This document shows positions 53,067-64,000 of a stretch of 64,000 nt of DNA, one piece after another. Position numbers and translations under genes: made by a program. How positions within the stretch are numbered: position 1 is the stretch's first letter; each line of letters opens with the position of its first letter. The stretch is from Microbacterium rhizomatis (lineage in GTDB: Bacteria; Actinomycetota; Actinomycetes; Actinomycetales; Microbacteriaceae), in contig NZ_VYSA01000001.1 in assembly GCF_008710745.1 (NCBI RefSeq), positions 1,550,001 through 1,614,000 of the forward strand, written 5' to 3'. The notes beneath the pieces were generated by a model, which saw only the letters and a program-made list of their open reading frames with translations, was not told the origin of the DNA and did not search any database.

Positions 53067-53630
53067 CTACCGCGGCAACACGGTGAGCACACGCTGAATG
53101 TGATCGCGGAACTCGGCCATGAATGCACCGAGGAACTCCGCCGTTCGGGGGCTGAGCGAGCTGCCGTCCTCACCGAAGTCGTCAGCCGAGAACTGGATGT
53201 ACGCTTCCGGGGCCGTCATCTGGCGAGCGTTGCAGAAGCTCAGTACCCCGCGCAGGCTCTGCTGCGCGACAGCGGTGCCGATCTGGCCGATCGAGGCGCC
53301 GATGACGGCGGCGGGGATGTGGTCGAACGAATTCTCTCCCCAGGGGCGAGATGCCCAATCGATGGCGTTCTTGAGACCTCCCGGGATGGAGCGGTTGTAC
53401 TCCGGAGTGACGAACAGCACCGCATCCGTCGCGGCGATCGCATGCTTCAACGCCCGCGCCGCGGGCGGGTAGTCGGCGTCGTAGTCCTGGCTGTACAGCG
53501 GAAGCTCCCGGATGGGGATCTCTGTGAACTCCAGATCATCCGGCGCCACACTGATCAGCGCTTTCGCGACGATGCGGTTGATGGAGGTGGACGACAGGCT
53601 TCCCACGAAGTACCCGACGTTGTATGACAT
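53067..53630 (-). CDS. NAD(P)H-dependent FMN reductase
   Basis: A 187-residue flavodoxin-fold reductase. It shows the phosphate-loop region GYFVGSLSSTSINRIVAKAL at the N-terminus and the family signature VLFVTPEYNRSIPGGLKNAIDWASRP, followed by AAVIGASIGQIGTAVAQQSLRGVLSF. Members reduce FMN, quinones or azo compounds with NAD(P)H. ATG at 53630 has AGGAG 6 nt upstream. It follows the stress operon on the same strand after 184 bp of non-coding sequence, so it may be a separate oxidative-stress gene or the operon's last member. Confidence 0.92.
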   Translation of the reverse strand: MSYNVGYFVGSLSSTSINRIVAKALISVAPDDLEFTEIPIRELPLYSQDYDADYPPAARALKHAIAATDAVLFVTPEYNRSIPGGLKNAIDWASRPWGENSFDHIPAAVIGASIGQIGTAVAQQSLRGVLSFCNARQMTAPEAYIQFSADDFGEDGSSLSPRTAEFLGAFMAEFRDHIQRVLTVLPR

Positions 53631-53814
53631 GACTGCTCCTCTCACATGACTTTTCTTGGACATTTCGACCCTGCGACCGCCGAACAGTACTCGCCAGGCG
53701 GACAGAACTGATTGGCGTATCGATCCTCGTCCCGCGATGCGAACTGTCCGAACGCGATGCAGCGAGGACTCGTACGGGAGACCCGCGAGTCGACGGCCGC
53801 CTCCACCGCCCAGC

Positions 53815-55479
53815 TCACCTCCGGCCAGCCTGGACGAGATGCTCGTAGACGAGGCGCACGGCGACAGCGCCCTCCCCCGCGGCGGATGCCACTCGCTTCA
53901 CCGAACCACTGCGTACGTCCCCCACCGCGAAGACGCCCGCGCTGGAGGTCTCGAACATCACAGCGGCGCCCGTGCCCGCACCCGTCATCACGAACCCCCG
54001 TTCGTCGAGCGCGATCGCGCCAGTGAGCCATCGGGTGTGCGGCTCGGAGCCGATCAGTACGAAGAGAGCGGTCGCTGCATGAGAGCGGCGCTCGCCTGTC
54101 TTCAGGTCCTGGACGATCACCTCTTCAAGGCGCTGGTCACCCCGCAATTCGCAGACCTCGCAGTTTCGCCACACCTGCACACGGGGGTCCGCAGTGATCC
54201 GCTCCGCCAGGTAGCGCGACATGTCGCGGGTGAGGTCGTCGTGGCGGATCATGAGGGTGACGTCCGCCGCGGTGCGGGCCAAGAACAAGGCAGCCTGCCC
54301 GGCGGAGTTGCCACCGCCGACGATGACGACCGGGTCGCCGCGGCACAGGCGCGCTTCGAACTCGGTGGCCGCGTAGTAGACATGCGGTCCTTCGAACCGG
54401 TCCATTCCGGGGACGCTGAGGCGGCGGAACCGCACACCGGTCGCGAGCACCACCGTATGCGCCTCCACATGAGCCCCGTCGATCAGCCCCACGTCGAAAT
54501 GGCCGTCGATGTGTTCGAGTGATTGAGCCTCGCCGGGGATCATGAAGGCGGCACCGAACTTGCGAGCCTGCACCACCGCTCGGTCGGCGAGCTCGCCGCC
54601 CGAGATGCCGGCAGGGAAGCCGAGGTAGTTTTCGATCTGAGACGAGGTCCCCGCTTGACCGCCGGTCGCAATCGCATCGAGCACGACCGTGGAAAGTCCC
54701 TCGGAGGCCGCCGCCACCGCCGCCGCGAGCCCGGCCGGCCCGGCGCCGACCACCAGAATGTCGACCGCATCGCGCGGCGCCGCGTCCTCCCGAAGGCCCA
54801 GGAGCTCAGCGAGCTCCGTGTTGCTGGGGTTGCGGAGGATGTTGTGTCCCTTCCAGATGACGATGGGGGTCTCGTCTGGTGAGATGTCGAATGCCTGCAG
54901 TGTGCTTTCGGCCTCTGCATCCTGTTCGAGATCCTCCCAGCGGTACGGGACGCGATTGCGGCTGGCGAAATCCCTCAATCTGCGAGTGTCGGCTGAATAT
55001 CGTGAGCCGATGATCCGGAGTCCGATGCCGAGGTCGGCATGGATGTTGCGGCGGAGGATGAAGGCTCGCAGGATGAGGTCGCCGAGGGCCTGACTCTGGG
55101 TGACAGCCTCCTTGAGCCTGTCGTAGAGGATCTCCAAGACCTCGACGTCGGTCTGGGCGACGGCGGTGACGTAGACGGCCTGCCCGGTCAGCATCGACAG
55201 ATCGCCCACGAATCGACCGCGCCCGTGTACGGCGATCACACGCGGCCCCTCCGGGTTGTCATCCTGGACGACCCGGACCTGTCCGTCCAGCACGACGAAC
55301 AGACCGCAGTCCCGGTCCCCCTCGCAGAACAGCGTCGAGCCCTTGGCCAGCCGCTTGCGTTGACCGTACCGAGAGAGCAGCCCGATCTGCTCGTCGGCGA
55401 GCCGAGGATACGCACCGTACGTGTCGGGGGTCTCGGGCAGGTCGGAGAACTCCGCTTCAGACGAACTGCTCGTCGACAT
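53815..55479 (-). CDS. fusion of cyclic-nucleotide-binding-like, thioredoxin-fold-like and thioredoxin-reductase-like domains, lacking CxxC
   Basis: A 554-residue three-part protein. Residues about 25-135 are a Crp-like cyclic-nucleotide-binding fold (FVVLDGQVRVVQ, GRFVGDLSMLTGQAVYVTAVA), in which the Arg of the phosphate cassette is missing. Residues about 155-230 resemble a thioredoxin/glutaredoxin fold (RIIGSRYSADTRRLRDFASRN, TPIVIWKGHNILRNPS) but have no redox cysteines. Residues 238-554 are a flavoprotein reductase (FAD motif VVGAGPAGLAAAV; NADPH motif VIVGGGNSAGQA; GVFAVGDVR). At the place of the CATC pair of thioredoxin reductase stands YAATEFE, so it cannot reduce thioredoxin in the usual way. 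Start at ATG 55479 after GGAGGTGG. It overlaps the UBP zinc-finger gene by 23 bp and closes the chaperone-redox operon. Confidence 0.9.
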   Translation of the reverse strand: MSTSSSSEAEFSDLPETPDTYGAYPRLADEQIGLLSRYGQRKRLAKGSTLFCEGDRDCGLFVVLDGQVRVVQDDNPEGPRVIAVHGRGRFVGDLSMLTGQAVYVTAVAQTDVEVLEILYDRLKEAVTQSQALGDLILRAFILRRNIHADLGIGLRIIGSRYSADTRRLRDFASRNRVPYRWEDLEQDAEAESTLQAFDISPDETPIVIWKGHNILRNPSNTELAELLGLREDAAPRDAVDILVVGAGPAGLAAAVAAASEGLSTVVLDAIATGGQAGTSSQIENYLGFPAGISGGELADRAVVQARKFGAAFMIPGEAQSLEHIDGHFDVGLIDGAHVEAHTVVLATGVRFRRLSVPGMDRFEGPHVYYAATEFEARLCRGDPVVIVGGGNSAGQAALFLARTAADVTLMIRHDDLTRDMSRYLAERITADPRVQVWRNCEVCELRGDQRLEEVIVQDLKTGERRSHAATALFVLIGSEPHTRWLTGAIALDERGFVMTGAGTGAAVMFETSSAGVFAVGDVRSGSVKRVASAAGEGAVAVRLVYEHLVQAGRR

Positions 55480-55735
55480 AGCACCACCTCCAGCTCTCCC
55501 CCGGCTCGATCGAACGCACGATCACGTGACCCGTCGTCGCGGCGTGAGCGCGCGCGTGGCGCATGGGGGACGAGTCGCAGCAGAGGACTTCGCCACAGGT
55601 GAGGCACTGCCGCAGGTGCACCCACGGGGTGCCGAGTCGCAAGCACTCCTCGCAGCCGTTGGCTCTGGGCGGCCCCACGGGTCGCACCAGGCGCAGGTGC
55701 GGGTCGTGGACCACCCCACCGGCGATCGCGGTCAC
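55457..55735 (-). CDS. UBP-type zinc-finger protein
   Basis: A 92-residue protein that is essentially one UBP (ZnF-UBP) domain: NGCEECLRLGTPWVHLRQCLTCGEVLCCDSSPMRHARAHAATTGHVIVRSIEPGESWRWCY. The Cys and His ligands (CxxC, CxxC, C, H, H) are all present. In eukaryotes this domain binds the free C-terminal glycines of ubiquitin; bacterial versions are often beside reductases like the one downstream, with unknown partner. The GTG start at 55735 overlaps the thioredoxin stop (GTGA) and its end overlaps the reductase start, so it is translated between the two. Confidence 0.9.
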   Translation of the reverse strand: MTAIAGGVVHDPHLRLVRPVGPPRANGCEECLRLGTPWVHLRQCLTCGEVLCCDSSPMRHARAHAATTGHVIVRSIEPGESWRWCYVDEQFV

Positions 55736-56228
55736 AGCCCGTCCTCCCCGGCCGATGGGTTCTGCGCCCTGGTGGTCTCTGAATCCTCCGTAGGCAGGTG
55801 CTCGGTGACCCACGACCGCAGGACCTGCACGGGCGCGGCGCCGACCTGCTTGACGATCACCCTGCCGTGATGCATGAGAATCAGCGTCGGGATCGCCTGC
55901 ACCTCGAACCGTCGGCTCACCTCCGGCGCCTCATCCGCGTTGACTTTGACGAGCTTCAGCCTTCCCGCGAGCTCTGTTGCCAACTGCTCCAGCGCAGGGC
56001 TGACCATCCGGCAGGGACCACACCACGGCGCCCACACGTCGACGAGCACCGGTACAGTCGCCTCATCCGCCACCGTGGTGAAATCCGCGTCGGACGTGTC
56101 GACCACCCAAGGAAGCGGGTTCTTGCAGTTTCCGCAGCGAGGTGTTCCTCGAGCCGCTGCGGGCGCCCGGTTCTTCGTGCCGCAATGCGGACACACCACG
56201 ACCGTGGACGGGCCCTTCACCGTTGTGC

Positions 56229-56232
<4 letters not shown>
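55732..56232 (-). CDS. trxA: thioredoxin with N-terminal zinc ribbon (thioredoxin-2 type)
   Basis: A 166-residue thioredoxin. Residues 13-38 hold a zinc ribbon ([14 protein letters not shown] and [10 protein letters not shown]). The thioredoxin fold carries the active site [15 protein letters not shown] and the cis-Pro loop [14 protein letters not shown] short acidic tail follows. Thioredoxin-2 proteins reduce disulfides under oxidative or heat stress, and the zinc ribbon is redox-sensitive. The ATG overlaps the clpB stop (ATGA) and its own stop overlaps the zinc-finger GTG. The reductase-like protein encoded next in the operon lacks the CxxC needed to recycle it, so another reductase must serve. 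Confidence 0.93.
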
Positions 56233-58852
<2,620 letters not shown>

Positions 58853-58862
<10 letters not shown>

Positions 58863-59170
58863 GGTGCGGTCCCCGTTCTGGAGCGGATCAGCCATCGTTT
58901 GCCTTCGAGCACATCGATCCGTGCGAGCAGGTCGATGACGAGCGCGACGGCGGCGTAGTTGAGCGAGAGATCGGCGTGGAGGCGCACGATCCGGCGCACC
59001 AGCTCGGGCGCGGTTGGGTCGAACCACCAGCGCCCCGCGCCGTCCGGACGGGCGGGTACGAGTCCGAGCTCGACGAATCGCCGGACGAGCTCAGGGTGGG
59101 TTCCCGACGCCGCGGCGACCATTCCGATGTCCATCCGCGGCGGGAGCACGGGAAGCAGAGGATTGGTCAC
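58853..59170 (-). CDS. CbpM-like chaperone modulator (MerR-fold)
   Basis: A 105-residue protein. [74 protein letters not shown] matches the CbpM/DafA-like fold, a MerR-like winged helix with a helical extension that binds the J domain of CbpA and inhibits it. The GTG start at 59170 overlaps the cbpA stop (GTGA), so it is co-translated with its expected partner. Confidence 0.85.
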
Positions 59171-60108
59171 GATGCGGACCTCGGATCGTAGGCGGATTCG
59201 CGCTTGAGCTGTTCGAAGAGCTCGCGTTCGCGGTCGGTGAGGCTGGGCGGGACCATGATCTTGACCCTCGCGAACAGATCGCCAGGCTTTCCTCCCTGCT
59301 GCGGCATGCCCTGCCCCTTCAACCGCAGTCGACGGCCACTGGACGAGCCTGCGGGGACCCGAACCGTGATCTGGCCGCCGGGCGCCCGAGCCGGGACGCT
59401 CGATCCCAGAGCGGCCTCCCACGGTGAGATCGGCAGATCGATCTCGATGTCTTTGCCGTCCAGCCTCTGGCGGCGGTCCGGACGCACACGGAACGTGATG
59501 ACAAGGTCGCCGGCGCCGCCGTCGTCTCTCCCGGCGCCCCCGCCACCGGAGATGCGCATGCGCTGGCCGTCGAGAACACCCGCCGGGATCTGGACGTCGA
59601 AGGTCTGACGATCGCCATCCGGACCGGACACGACGATCGTCCGGGAGCCGCCGCGGAAAGCCTCGTCGAGGGTGAGTTCGATCTCGACCTGGTGATCCGT
59701 CCCCCGCGCCGAACCGAAGACATCGCCGAAGAGGTCGCCCCAGTCGACGGATGCTCCGCCGGGACCGGCCGCGCCCCGCGCGCTCGACCAGGTGAACCCG
59801 GACGGGCCAGGGCGGGTCCTCGCGCGGCCACCGCCTGCGCCTTCGCCCGCGCGGCTTCGCGATGCGTACTCGCGTTCGGCACCCGCGAACTGACGGAAAT
59901 CCGCCCCGAACCTGTCGTATTGGGTCCGGGATTCCGGATCGGCCAGCACGTGGTAGGCCTCGCTGATCTGCTTGAACGTGTCTTCTGCACCGGCTCCCTT
60001 GTTCACGTCCGGGTGATACTTGCGGGCCAGCTTGCGGTAGGCGCGCTGGATCTCCTTGGCATCCGCCGACGGTGCGACGCCGAGCAGCTGGTAATAGTCG
60101 TCTGCCAC
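59167..60108 (-). CDS. cbpA: CbpA-type DnaJ co-chaperone
   Basis: A 313-residue J protein. The J domain ([58 protein letters not shown]) has the HPD motif that stimulates DnaK. A Gly/Arg-rich linker (about 85-125) leads to two C-terminal beta-barrel substrate domains ([30 protein letters not shown]). The Cys-rich zinc finger of DnaJ proper is absent, so it is CbpA-type. GTG start at 60108, 4 bp after the grpE stop. It works with the DnaK and GrpE encoded upstream and is probably held back by the CbpM-like protein. Confidence 0.95.
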   Translation of the reverse strand: MADDYYQLLGVAPSADAKEIQRAYRKLARKYHPDVNKGAGAEDTFKQISEAYHVLADPESRTQYDRFGADFRQFAGAEREYASRSRAGEGAGGGRARTRPGPSGFTWSSARGAAGPGGASVDWGDLFGDVFGSARGTDHQVEIELTLDEAFRGGSRTIVVSGPDGDRQTFDVQIPAGVLDGQRMRISGGGGAGRDDGGAGDLVITFRVRPDRRQRLDGKDIEIDLPISPWEAALGSSVPARAPGGQITVRVPAGSSSGRRLRLKGQGMPQQGGKPGDLFARVKIMVPPSLTDRERELFEQLKRESAYDPRSAS

Positions 60109-60112
60109 GGCG

Positions 60113-60649
60113 TCACCCGTCTGCCGAGGTGACGACGACTCCTGCCGGCCGCAGCAGCCGCTCAGGTGTGCCGAATCCCAGACGTGAGACGGCCACCACC
60201 GTCTGAGGCGGCCGCTCCCCTGGGTCGACGACCGACACGACCTCGTGGATCCGGGGATCGAACGGCACACCCGCTGTGTCGATGCGAGGGTATCCGAGGT
60301 GTTCGAGCGCGGAGACTGCCTGGTCCCGGATGGACTCCATGCCCTCGACAAGGCCGGCATTGGCCCCTTCGGCGTAGGCGACGGCATCCTGGAGACCGTC
60401 CACGACCGGGAGGAAGACGGATGCGGCGCGAGCCCGCTCGGCGTCGCGCGCCCACGCGAGTTCGCGAGCGGCCCGTTTCCGCGCGTTGTCGAGGTCGGCG
60501 GCCGCGCGATGCCAGCGATCCTCGAGTTCGGCAAGCCGTCGGCTCACCTCGTCGGACGCGACCCCCAGGGGCTCTTCCCGGAGGTCGGCGTGCTCGTCCG
60601 ACGCAGGGCGGTCATCGGTGTCCGCGGCCCGCGCATCCCGGTCATCCAT
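60113..60649 (-). CDS. grpE: nucleotide exchange factor GrpE
   Basis: A 178-residue GrpE. A disordered acidic start leads to the long dimer helix ([40 protein letters not shown]) with the GrpE phrase DxxNxRKR, then the beta domain ([44 protein letters not shown]). It releases ADP from DnaK. It is 12 bp after dnaK. The protein is more diverged than a typical housekeeping GrpE, in keeping with a second chaperone set. Confidence 0.93.
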   Translation of the reverse strand: MDDRDARAADTDDRPASDEHADLREEPLGVASDEVSRRLAELEDRWHRAAADLDNARKRAARELAWARDAERARAASVFLPVVDGLQDAVAYAEGANAGLVEGMESIRDQAVSALEHLGYPRIDTAGVPFDPRIHEVVSVVDPGERPPQTVVAVSRLGFGTPERLLRPAGVVVTSADG

Positions 60650-60661
60650 GTTCGGTCTCTC

Positions 60662-62545
60662 TTATGCTCGATCGAACTCGGCGTCGACAACGTCATCCGC
60701 ATCGGAGTCTTCATCCGCGGGGTCGCCGGGTGACGACGCATCCGAGACACGCGCCACAGCGAGGGCCAGAGCCGCATCGACCTGCTGCAGTTCGCTGGTG
60801 AGTTCTCGCGCCTCGGATGCGGGGACATCCCGTCCGACCGCATCCCGCGCCTGCACGACCAGCATCTCGGCGCGGGCGCGCTCATGCTGCGGCACAGAGT
60901 CGCCGTGCTCGGACAGAGTGCGCTCGACCCGGTACGCCGCGGCATCCAGTTCGTTCCGCGCGTCGATGTCTTCGCGCAGATGCTGATCTTCGGCGCGGTG
61001 CTGCTCGGCGTCCTGCACCATGCGTTCGATCTCCGCCTGATCGAGGTTGGTGGTGCCACTGATCGTGATCCCCTGCTCGACGCCGGTGTCCTTATCGCGC
61101 GCATTCACGTTGAGGATCCCGTTGGCGTCGACGTCGAACGTGACCTCGACCTGCGGCTCTCCGCGCAGCGCCGGCCTGATGCCGGTCAGCGTGAATCGGC
61201 CCAGGACGCGATTGTCAGCAGCGCGTTCGCGTTCTCCCTGCAGAACCACGATCTCTACGGAATCCTGATCGTCCTGAGCGGTGGAGAACACTTCGCTCCG
61301 ACGCGCCGGGATGGTCGTGTTGCGTTCGATGATCTTCGTCATCACGCCGCCGCGCGTCTCGACGCCCAGGGACAGCGGAGTCACGTCGAGCAGGAGCACA
61401 TCGGTGACTTCACCCTTCAGCACGCCGGCCTGGATGGCCGCTCCGATGGCGACCACTTCATCCGGGTTCACGGTCATGTTGGGGTCCTTGCCCCCGGTGA
61501 GTCGCTTGACGAGGTTCTGCACGGCCGGGATCCTGGTCGACCCGCCCACGAGGATGACCTCGTCGATGTCATTCTCGGTGACCTTCGCGTCCGCCATCGC
61601 CTTACGGACCGGGTCCATACAGCGCTCGACGAGGTCGGCGGTGATGTTCTCGAACGTGGCGCGCTTGAGGGTGGCTGTGAGGTGCTTCGGACCGGCGGCG
61701 TCCGCCGTGATGAACGGGAGGCTGATCTGGGTCTGGCTCACGGAGCTGAGTTCCACCTTGGCCTTCTCGGCCGCTTCGAACAGCCGCTGGAGGGCTTGGG
61801 CATCGTTGCGGAGGTCGATGCCGTTCTCCTTCTGGAACTCATCGGCGAGGTGATCGACGATGCGGCGATCGAAGTCGTCCCCGCCGAGGTGCGTGTCGCC
61901 CGAGGTCGAGCGCACCTCCACGACACCGTCGCCGACGTCGAGCAGGCTCACGTCGAACGTGCCGCCACCGAGGTCGAAGACCAGCACGGTCTCGTGCTCC
62001 TTCTTGTCCAACCCGTAAGCGAGGGCCGCCGCCGTCGGTTCGTTGATGATACGGAGCACCTCGAGTCCGGCGATGCGGCCGGCGTCTTTTGTCGCCGTGC
62101 GCTGCGCGTCGTTGAAGTAGGCGGGGACGGTGATGACCGCCTCGGTGACCTTCTCACCGAGGAACTTGGCGGCGTCATCGACGAGTTTGCGGAGCACCAG
62201 CGCACTGATCTCCTCGGGCGCGTACAGCTTGCCGCGGACCGTGAACCTGGCCTCCCCATTCGGACCGGGCGCGATATCGAATCCCACGGCTTTCGCCTCT
62301 TCTTCGACCTCGTCGAAATTGCGCCCGACGAACCGTTTCGCCGACGAGATGGTGCCTTTGGGGTTCAGGATCGCCTGCCGCCGGGCCAACTGTCCGACGA
62401 GTCGCTCACCGGTGTCTGTGAACCCGACGACCGACGGGGTCGTGCGCGCGCCCTCTGCATTCGGGATGACTTTCGCCTCGCCCGCCTCCCATACCGCGAT
62501 CACCGAGTTGGTAGTACCGAGGTCGATTCCGACTGCTTTGGCCAT
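60662..62545 (-). CDS. dnaK: chaperone DnaK (Hsp70), probably a second copy
   Basis: A 627-residue Hsp70. It starts [20 protein letters not shown]; the ATPase shows [42 protein letters not shown] and [17 protein letters not shown], and the substrate domain shows [24 protein letters not shown]. The linker [11 protein letters not shown] is intact. The C-terminus ends in an acidic tail ([17 protein letters not shown]). ATG at 62545 follows AAGGGG. It heads an operon lacking hspR and housekeeping dnaJ, so it is likely an accessory dnaK copy. No HspR (HAIR) or CIRCE site was found upstream; a TTGACA hexamer on the minus strand (62578-62573) is present but lacks a good -10 partner. Confidence 0.96.
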   Translation of the reverse strand: MAKAVGIDLGTTNSVIAVWEAGEAKVIPNAEGARTTPSVVGFTDTGERLVGQLARRQAILNPKGTISSAKRFVGRNFDEVEEEAKAVGFDIAPGPNGEARFTVRGKLYAPEEISALVLRKLVDDAAKFLGEKVTEAVITVPAYFNDAQRTATKDAGRIAGLEVLRIINEPTAAALAYGLDKKEHETVLVFDLGGGTFDVSLLDVGDGVVEVRSTSGDTHLGGDDFDRRIVDHLADEFQKENGIDLRNDAQALQRLFEAAEKAKVELSSVSQTQISLPFITADAAGPKHLTATLKRATFENITADLVERCMDPVRKAMADAKVTENDIDEVILVGGSTRIPAVQNLVKRLTGGKDPNMTVNPDEVVAIGAAIQAGVLKGEVTDVLLLDVTPLSLGVETRGGVMTKIIERNTTIPARRSEVFSTAQDDQDSVEIVVLQGERERAADNRVLGRFTLTGIRPALRGEPQVEVTFDVDANGILNVNARDKDTGVEQGITISGTTNLDQAEIERMVQDAEQHRAEDQHLREDIDARNELDAAAYRVERTLSEHGDSVPQHERARAEMLVVQARDAVGRDVPASEARELTSELQQVDAALALAVARVSDASSPGDPADEDSDADDVVDAEFDRA

Positions 62546-62735
62546 GAGATGCGCCCCTTCGTGATGTCGTCGTGTCAACCGCCCGACGCGGTTTCGCTGT
62601 CTGCGCTTCGGTCGATTGAGCGTCCGCCTCCCTAGCGGCGGTGTCTTCGACCTGGCGAGGCAGAAGAGGTCGGTGCCGTAGCACTGTCGGGCCTGGCCGG
62701 GAGCGAGTAGCGTGGACTGCGCGGAGTCCACCAGC

Positions 62736-64000
62736 ATGTGCCCCCGGAGCGAACCAGACCTCGTCGCAAGAACCGACCTCGATGCCACGACACAGTCGGA
62801 TCTATACGGCCTCTTCAGAGTGGGCTCGAAAATGTTCGCGCAGCCGACGAGGCAGCGAACCCTCCGGCTCGCAGTTGCCTCGGCGAGGGCGATCTCCGGA
62901 TGCACCATCCCCGCCGTGTACGTCGCCGCGGGGGATCATCTTGTGCGGTACTCGGGCAGGGCGAATCGCCGACTGGATTCATTGGTGGATGCTCGTGAAG
63001 GGATAAGCGGCGTCCTTGAGCATGGAAAACCCTGGCGGTACGCGCTCTTCTTCCGCGGGACTGGCAAGGTCCAGGGAGCAATGGTGCTCGACGCCGGCGT
63101 CGAACCGTCGCGTGAAGTGGTGTTCCTACTCGGCGCGCTCGCCGAGCCGACCGGAGCCGCGCTGGCCACGGCTGGACTCATCGAGCGCGAGCGGCGTCAA
63201 GCGGATGAGCTTCGGCAGGTCGGCGAGACTCAGGCGAGTTCGAATCGCGTGCTGGCGGCAACGATCGTGCGCCTGAACTCGCACGGGCAGATTCGAGATT
63301 CGCTCGTCGCCGCCGCCGGCGCCAGCAATGGCGAGGCGCAGATCGTCGAGGCGCTGAGCGCGATCACCCGACGATCGGTTGTGCTGCAGGACTCCTTCGG
63401 CAACCAACGCGCCTTCATCGGCGTCGGCGACTCGCCCGCGCCGTCAAACCTGTATGCCCTCGTCACGAATCTGAGCGCCGCCCTGCTCATGCTCAATGCC
63501 GGATGGCGCTCCACCCGGATCCAGTCGGGCAGGGAGATGCTCGGCGTGATCGGGATCTATGATCCGGATGATGTCCGCAGCGACGACGATCGATTCGCCG
63601 TCGACTATGCGAGTGCGATGATCGCCGTCGAACTGGCCCATGATCGCAGGGTCGCCGAGGTCGAGATCCGGCTGGGTCGTGACCTCGCGGACGACCTCGT
63701 CACCGGCGCCGACGTCGTCGACGCCCTCGCTCGCGCCGAGGCGCTCCATTTCGATCTCAGCCGTTCCCAACGCGTCGTGCTCGTCTCCTGGGAGGACCTG
63801 ACGCCGAACCATGTCGACATCGGCGGCGCGTTGCGGCGTGTACTCGCGACGATGCGGGTGCCCGCCCTCATCTCACGACGACCCGGCATCGTCCTCGCGG
63901 TGGTCGCCGACTGCGATATCTCGAACCTCTACGACATGATGTCATCCACTGTGTCCAGCCCTCGAGGCACGATCGGTGTGGGCGGACGATGCACAACCGC
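62736..64000 (+). CDS. PucR/CdaR-like transcriptional regulator with GAF-like input, 3' end outside window
   Basis: 421 codons are visible with no stop before the right edge. The start is taken at ATG 62736 (GGAG 9 nt upstream, protein starts MCPRSEPDL); ATG 62832 is possible. The N-terminal half resembles a GAF sensor ([33 protein letters not shown]...) and is joined by a charged helix ([17 protein letters not shown]) to RDSLVAAAG...[24 protein letters not shown], the layout of CdaR/PucR regulators. The phrase [43 protein letters not shown] fits the CdaR GGDEF-like middle domain. The expected C-terminal helix-turn-helix is outside the window. It is divergent from dnaK (190 bp between) and could regulate the stress operon. 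Confidence 0.75.
   Translation, partial: MCPRSEPDLVARTDLDATTQSDLYGLFRVGSKMFAQPTRQRTLRLAVASARAISGCTIPAVYVAAGDHLVRYSGRANRRLDSLVDAREGISGVLEHGKPWRYALFFRGTGKVQGAMVLDAGVEPSREVVFLLGALAEPTGAALATAGLIERERRQADELRQVGETQASSNRVLAATIVRLNSHGQIRDSLVAAAGASNGEAQIVEALSAITRRSVVLQDSFGNQRAFIGVGDSPAPSNLYALVTNLSAALLMLNAGWRSTRIQSGREMLGVIGIYDPDDVRSDDDRFAVDYASAMIAVELAHDRRVAEVEIRLGRDLADDLVTGADVVDALARAEALHFDLSRSQRVVLVSWEDLTPNHVDIGGALRRVLATMRVPALISRRPGIVLAVVADCDISNLYDMMSSTVSSPRGTIGVGGRCTT

Noticed and set aside
62546-62735. HspR (CTTGAGT-N7-ACTCAAG) or CIRCE site before dnaK
   Set aside because: Read both strands; only a stray ATTGAG/CTCAAT is present, with no paired arm.

Overview
This window looks like chromosome from a high-GC actinobacterium, most likely a Microbacteriaceae member close to Microbacterium. 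That placement is inferred from base composition, frequent GTG starts, four-base GTGA/ATGA gene overlaps, leaderless-looking promoters and the gene families present; no rRNA or marker comparison was possible.

Layout. 1-8976 (minus) is the 5' part of one giant secreted repeat protein that runs off the left edge. 9.2-11.3 kb holds sucCD, followed by a PQQ-type beta-propeller protein and a membrane protein (11.4-15.1 kb). 15.2-24.2 kb is an acyl-CoA catabolic island: a TetR gene, a fabG-like/MaoC/APH-kinase/acyl-CoA dehydrogenase operon, an opposing SDR/TetR/quinone-oxidoreductase/SDR operon, and a divergent glutaryl-CoA-dehydrogenase-like gene. Two nearly identical inverted repeats (CATACCG-N6-CGGTWTG) lie before the two operons, suggesting one TetR regulon. 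24.3-27.6 kb has an AI-2E-family transporter, a 94-bp palindromic element and a convergent LigC-type ligase / LigD-type polymerase pair. 27.7-30.0 kb is an MFS/MarR locus bracketed by two 87-bp copies of an inverted-repeat element and containing a deletion remnant of an isochorismatase-like hydrolase. 30.1-34.5 kb has an SseB-like protein, PcrA helicase and a VapBC-type toxin-antitoxin pair.

34.5-42.5 kb has a PspC-domain two-component system divergent from PspC-like membrane proteins, a YccF protein, a large glycosidase-like membrane protein and a lipoprotein. 42.5-48.8 kb carries a CPA1 antiporter, an AfsA/ScbA-like gamma-butyrolactone synthase with a ScbR-like receptor in one operon, and a subtilisin-like protease. 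49.0-52.6 kb pairs a cyclase-like sensor protein with altered catalytic residues and an MscS channel carrying a cyclic-nucleotide-binding-like domain. A tRNA-like sequence with a CAU anticodon follows at 52.8 kb.

53.1-62.5 kb is an FMN reductase and then a tightly packed stress operon, read right to left: dnaK, grpE, cbpA, cbpM, clpB, thioredoxin, UBP zinc finger, and a cyclic-nucleotide-binding-domain/thioredoxin-reductase-like fusion without the redox CxxC. A divergent PucR/CdaR-like regulator starts at 62.7 kb and leaves the window at the right edge.

The strongest leads are the signalling pair at 44-46 kb, the cyclase-like/MscS pair, the chaperone-redox operon with an unusual reductase, the shared TetR operators around the kinase/ACAD operon, and the giant repeat protein.
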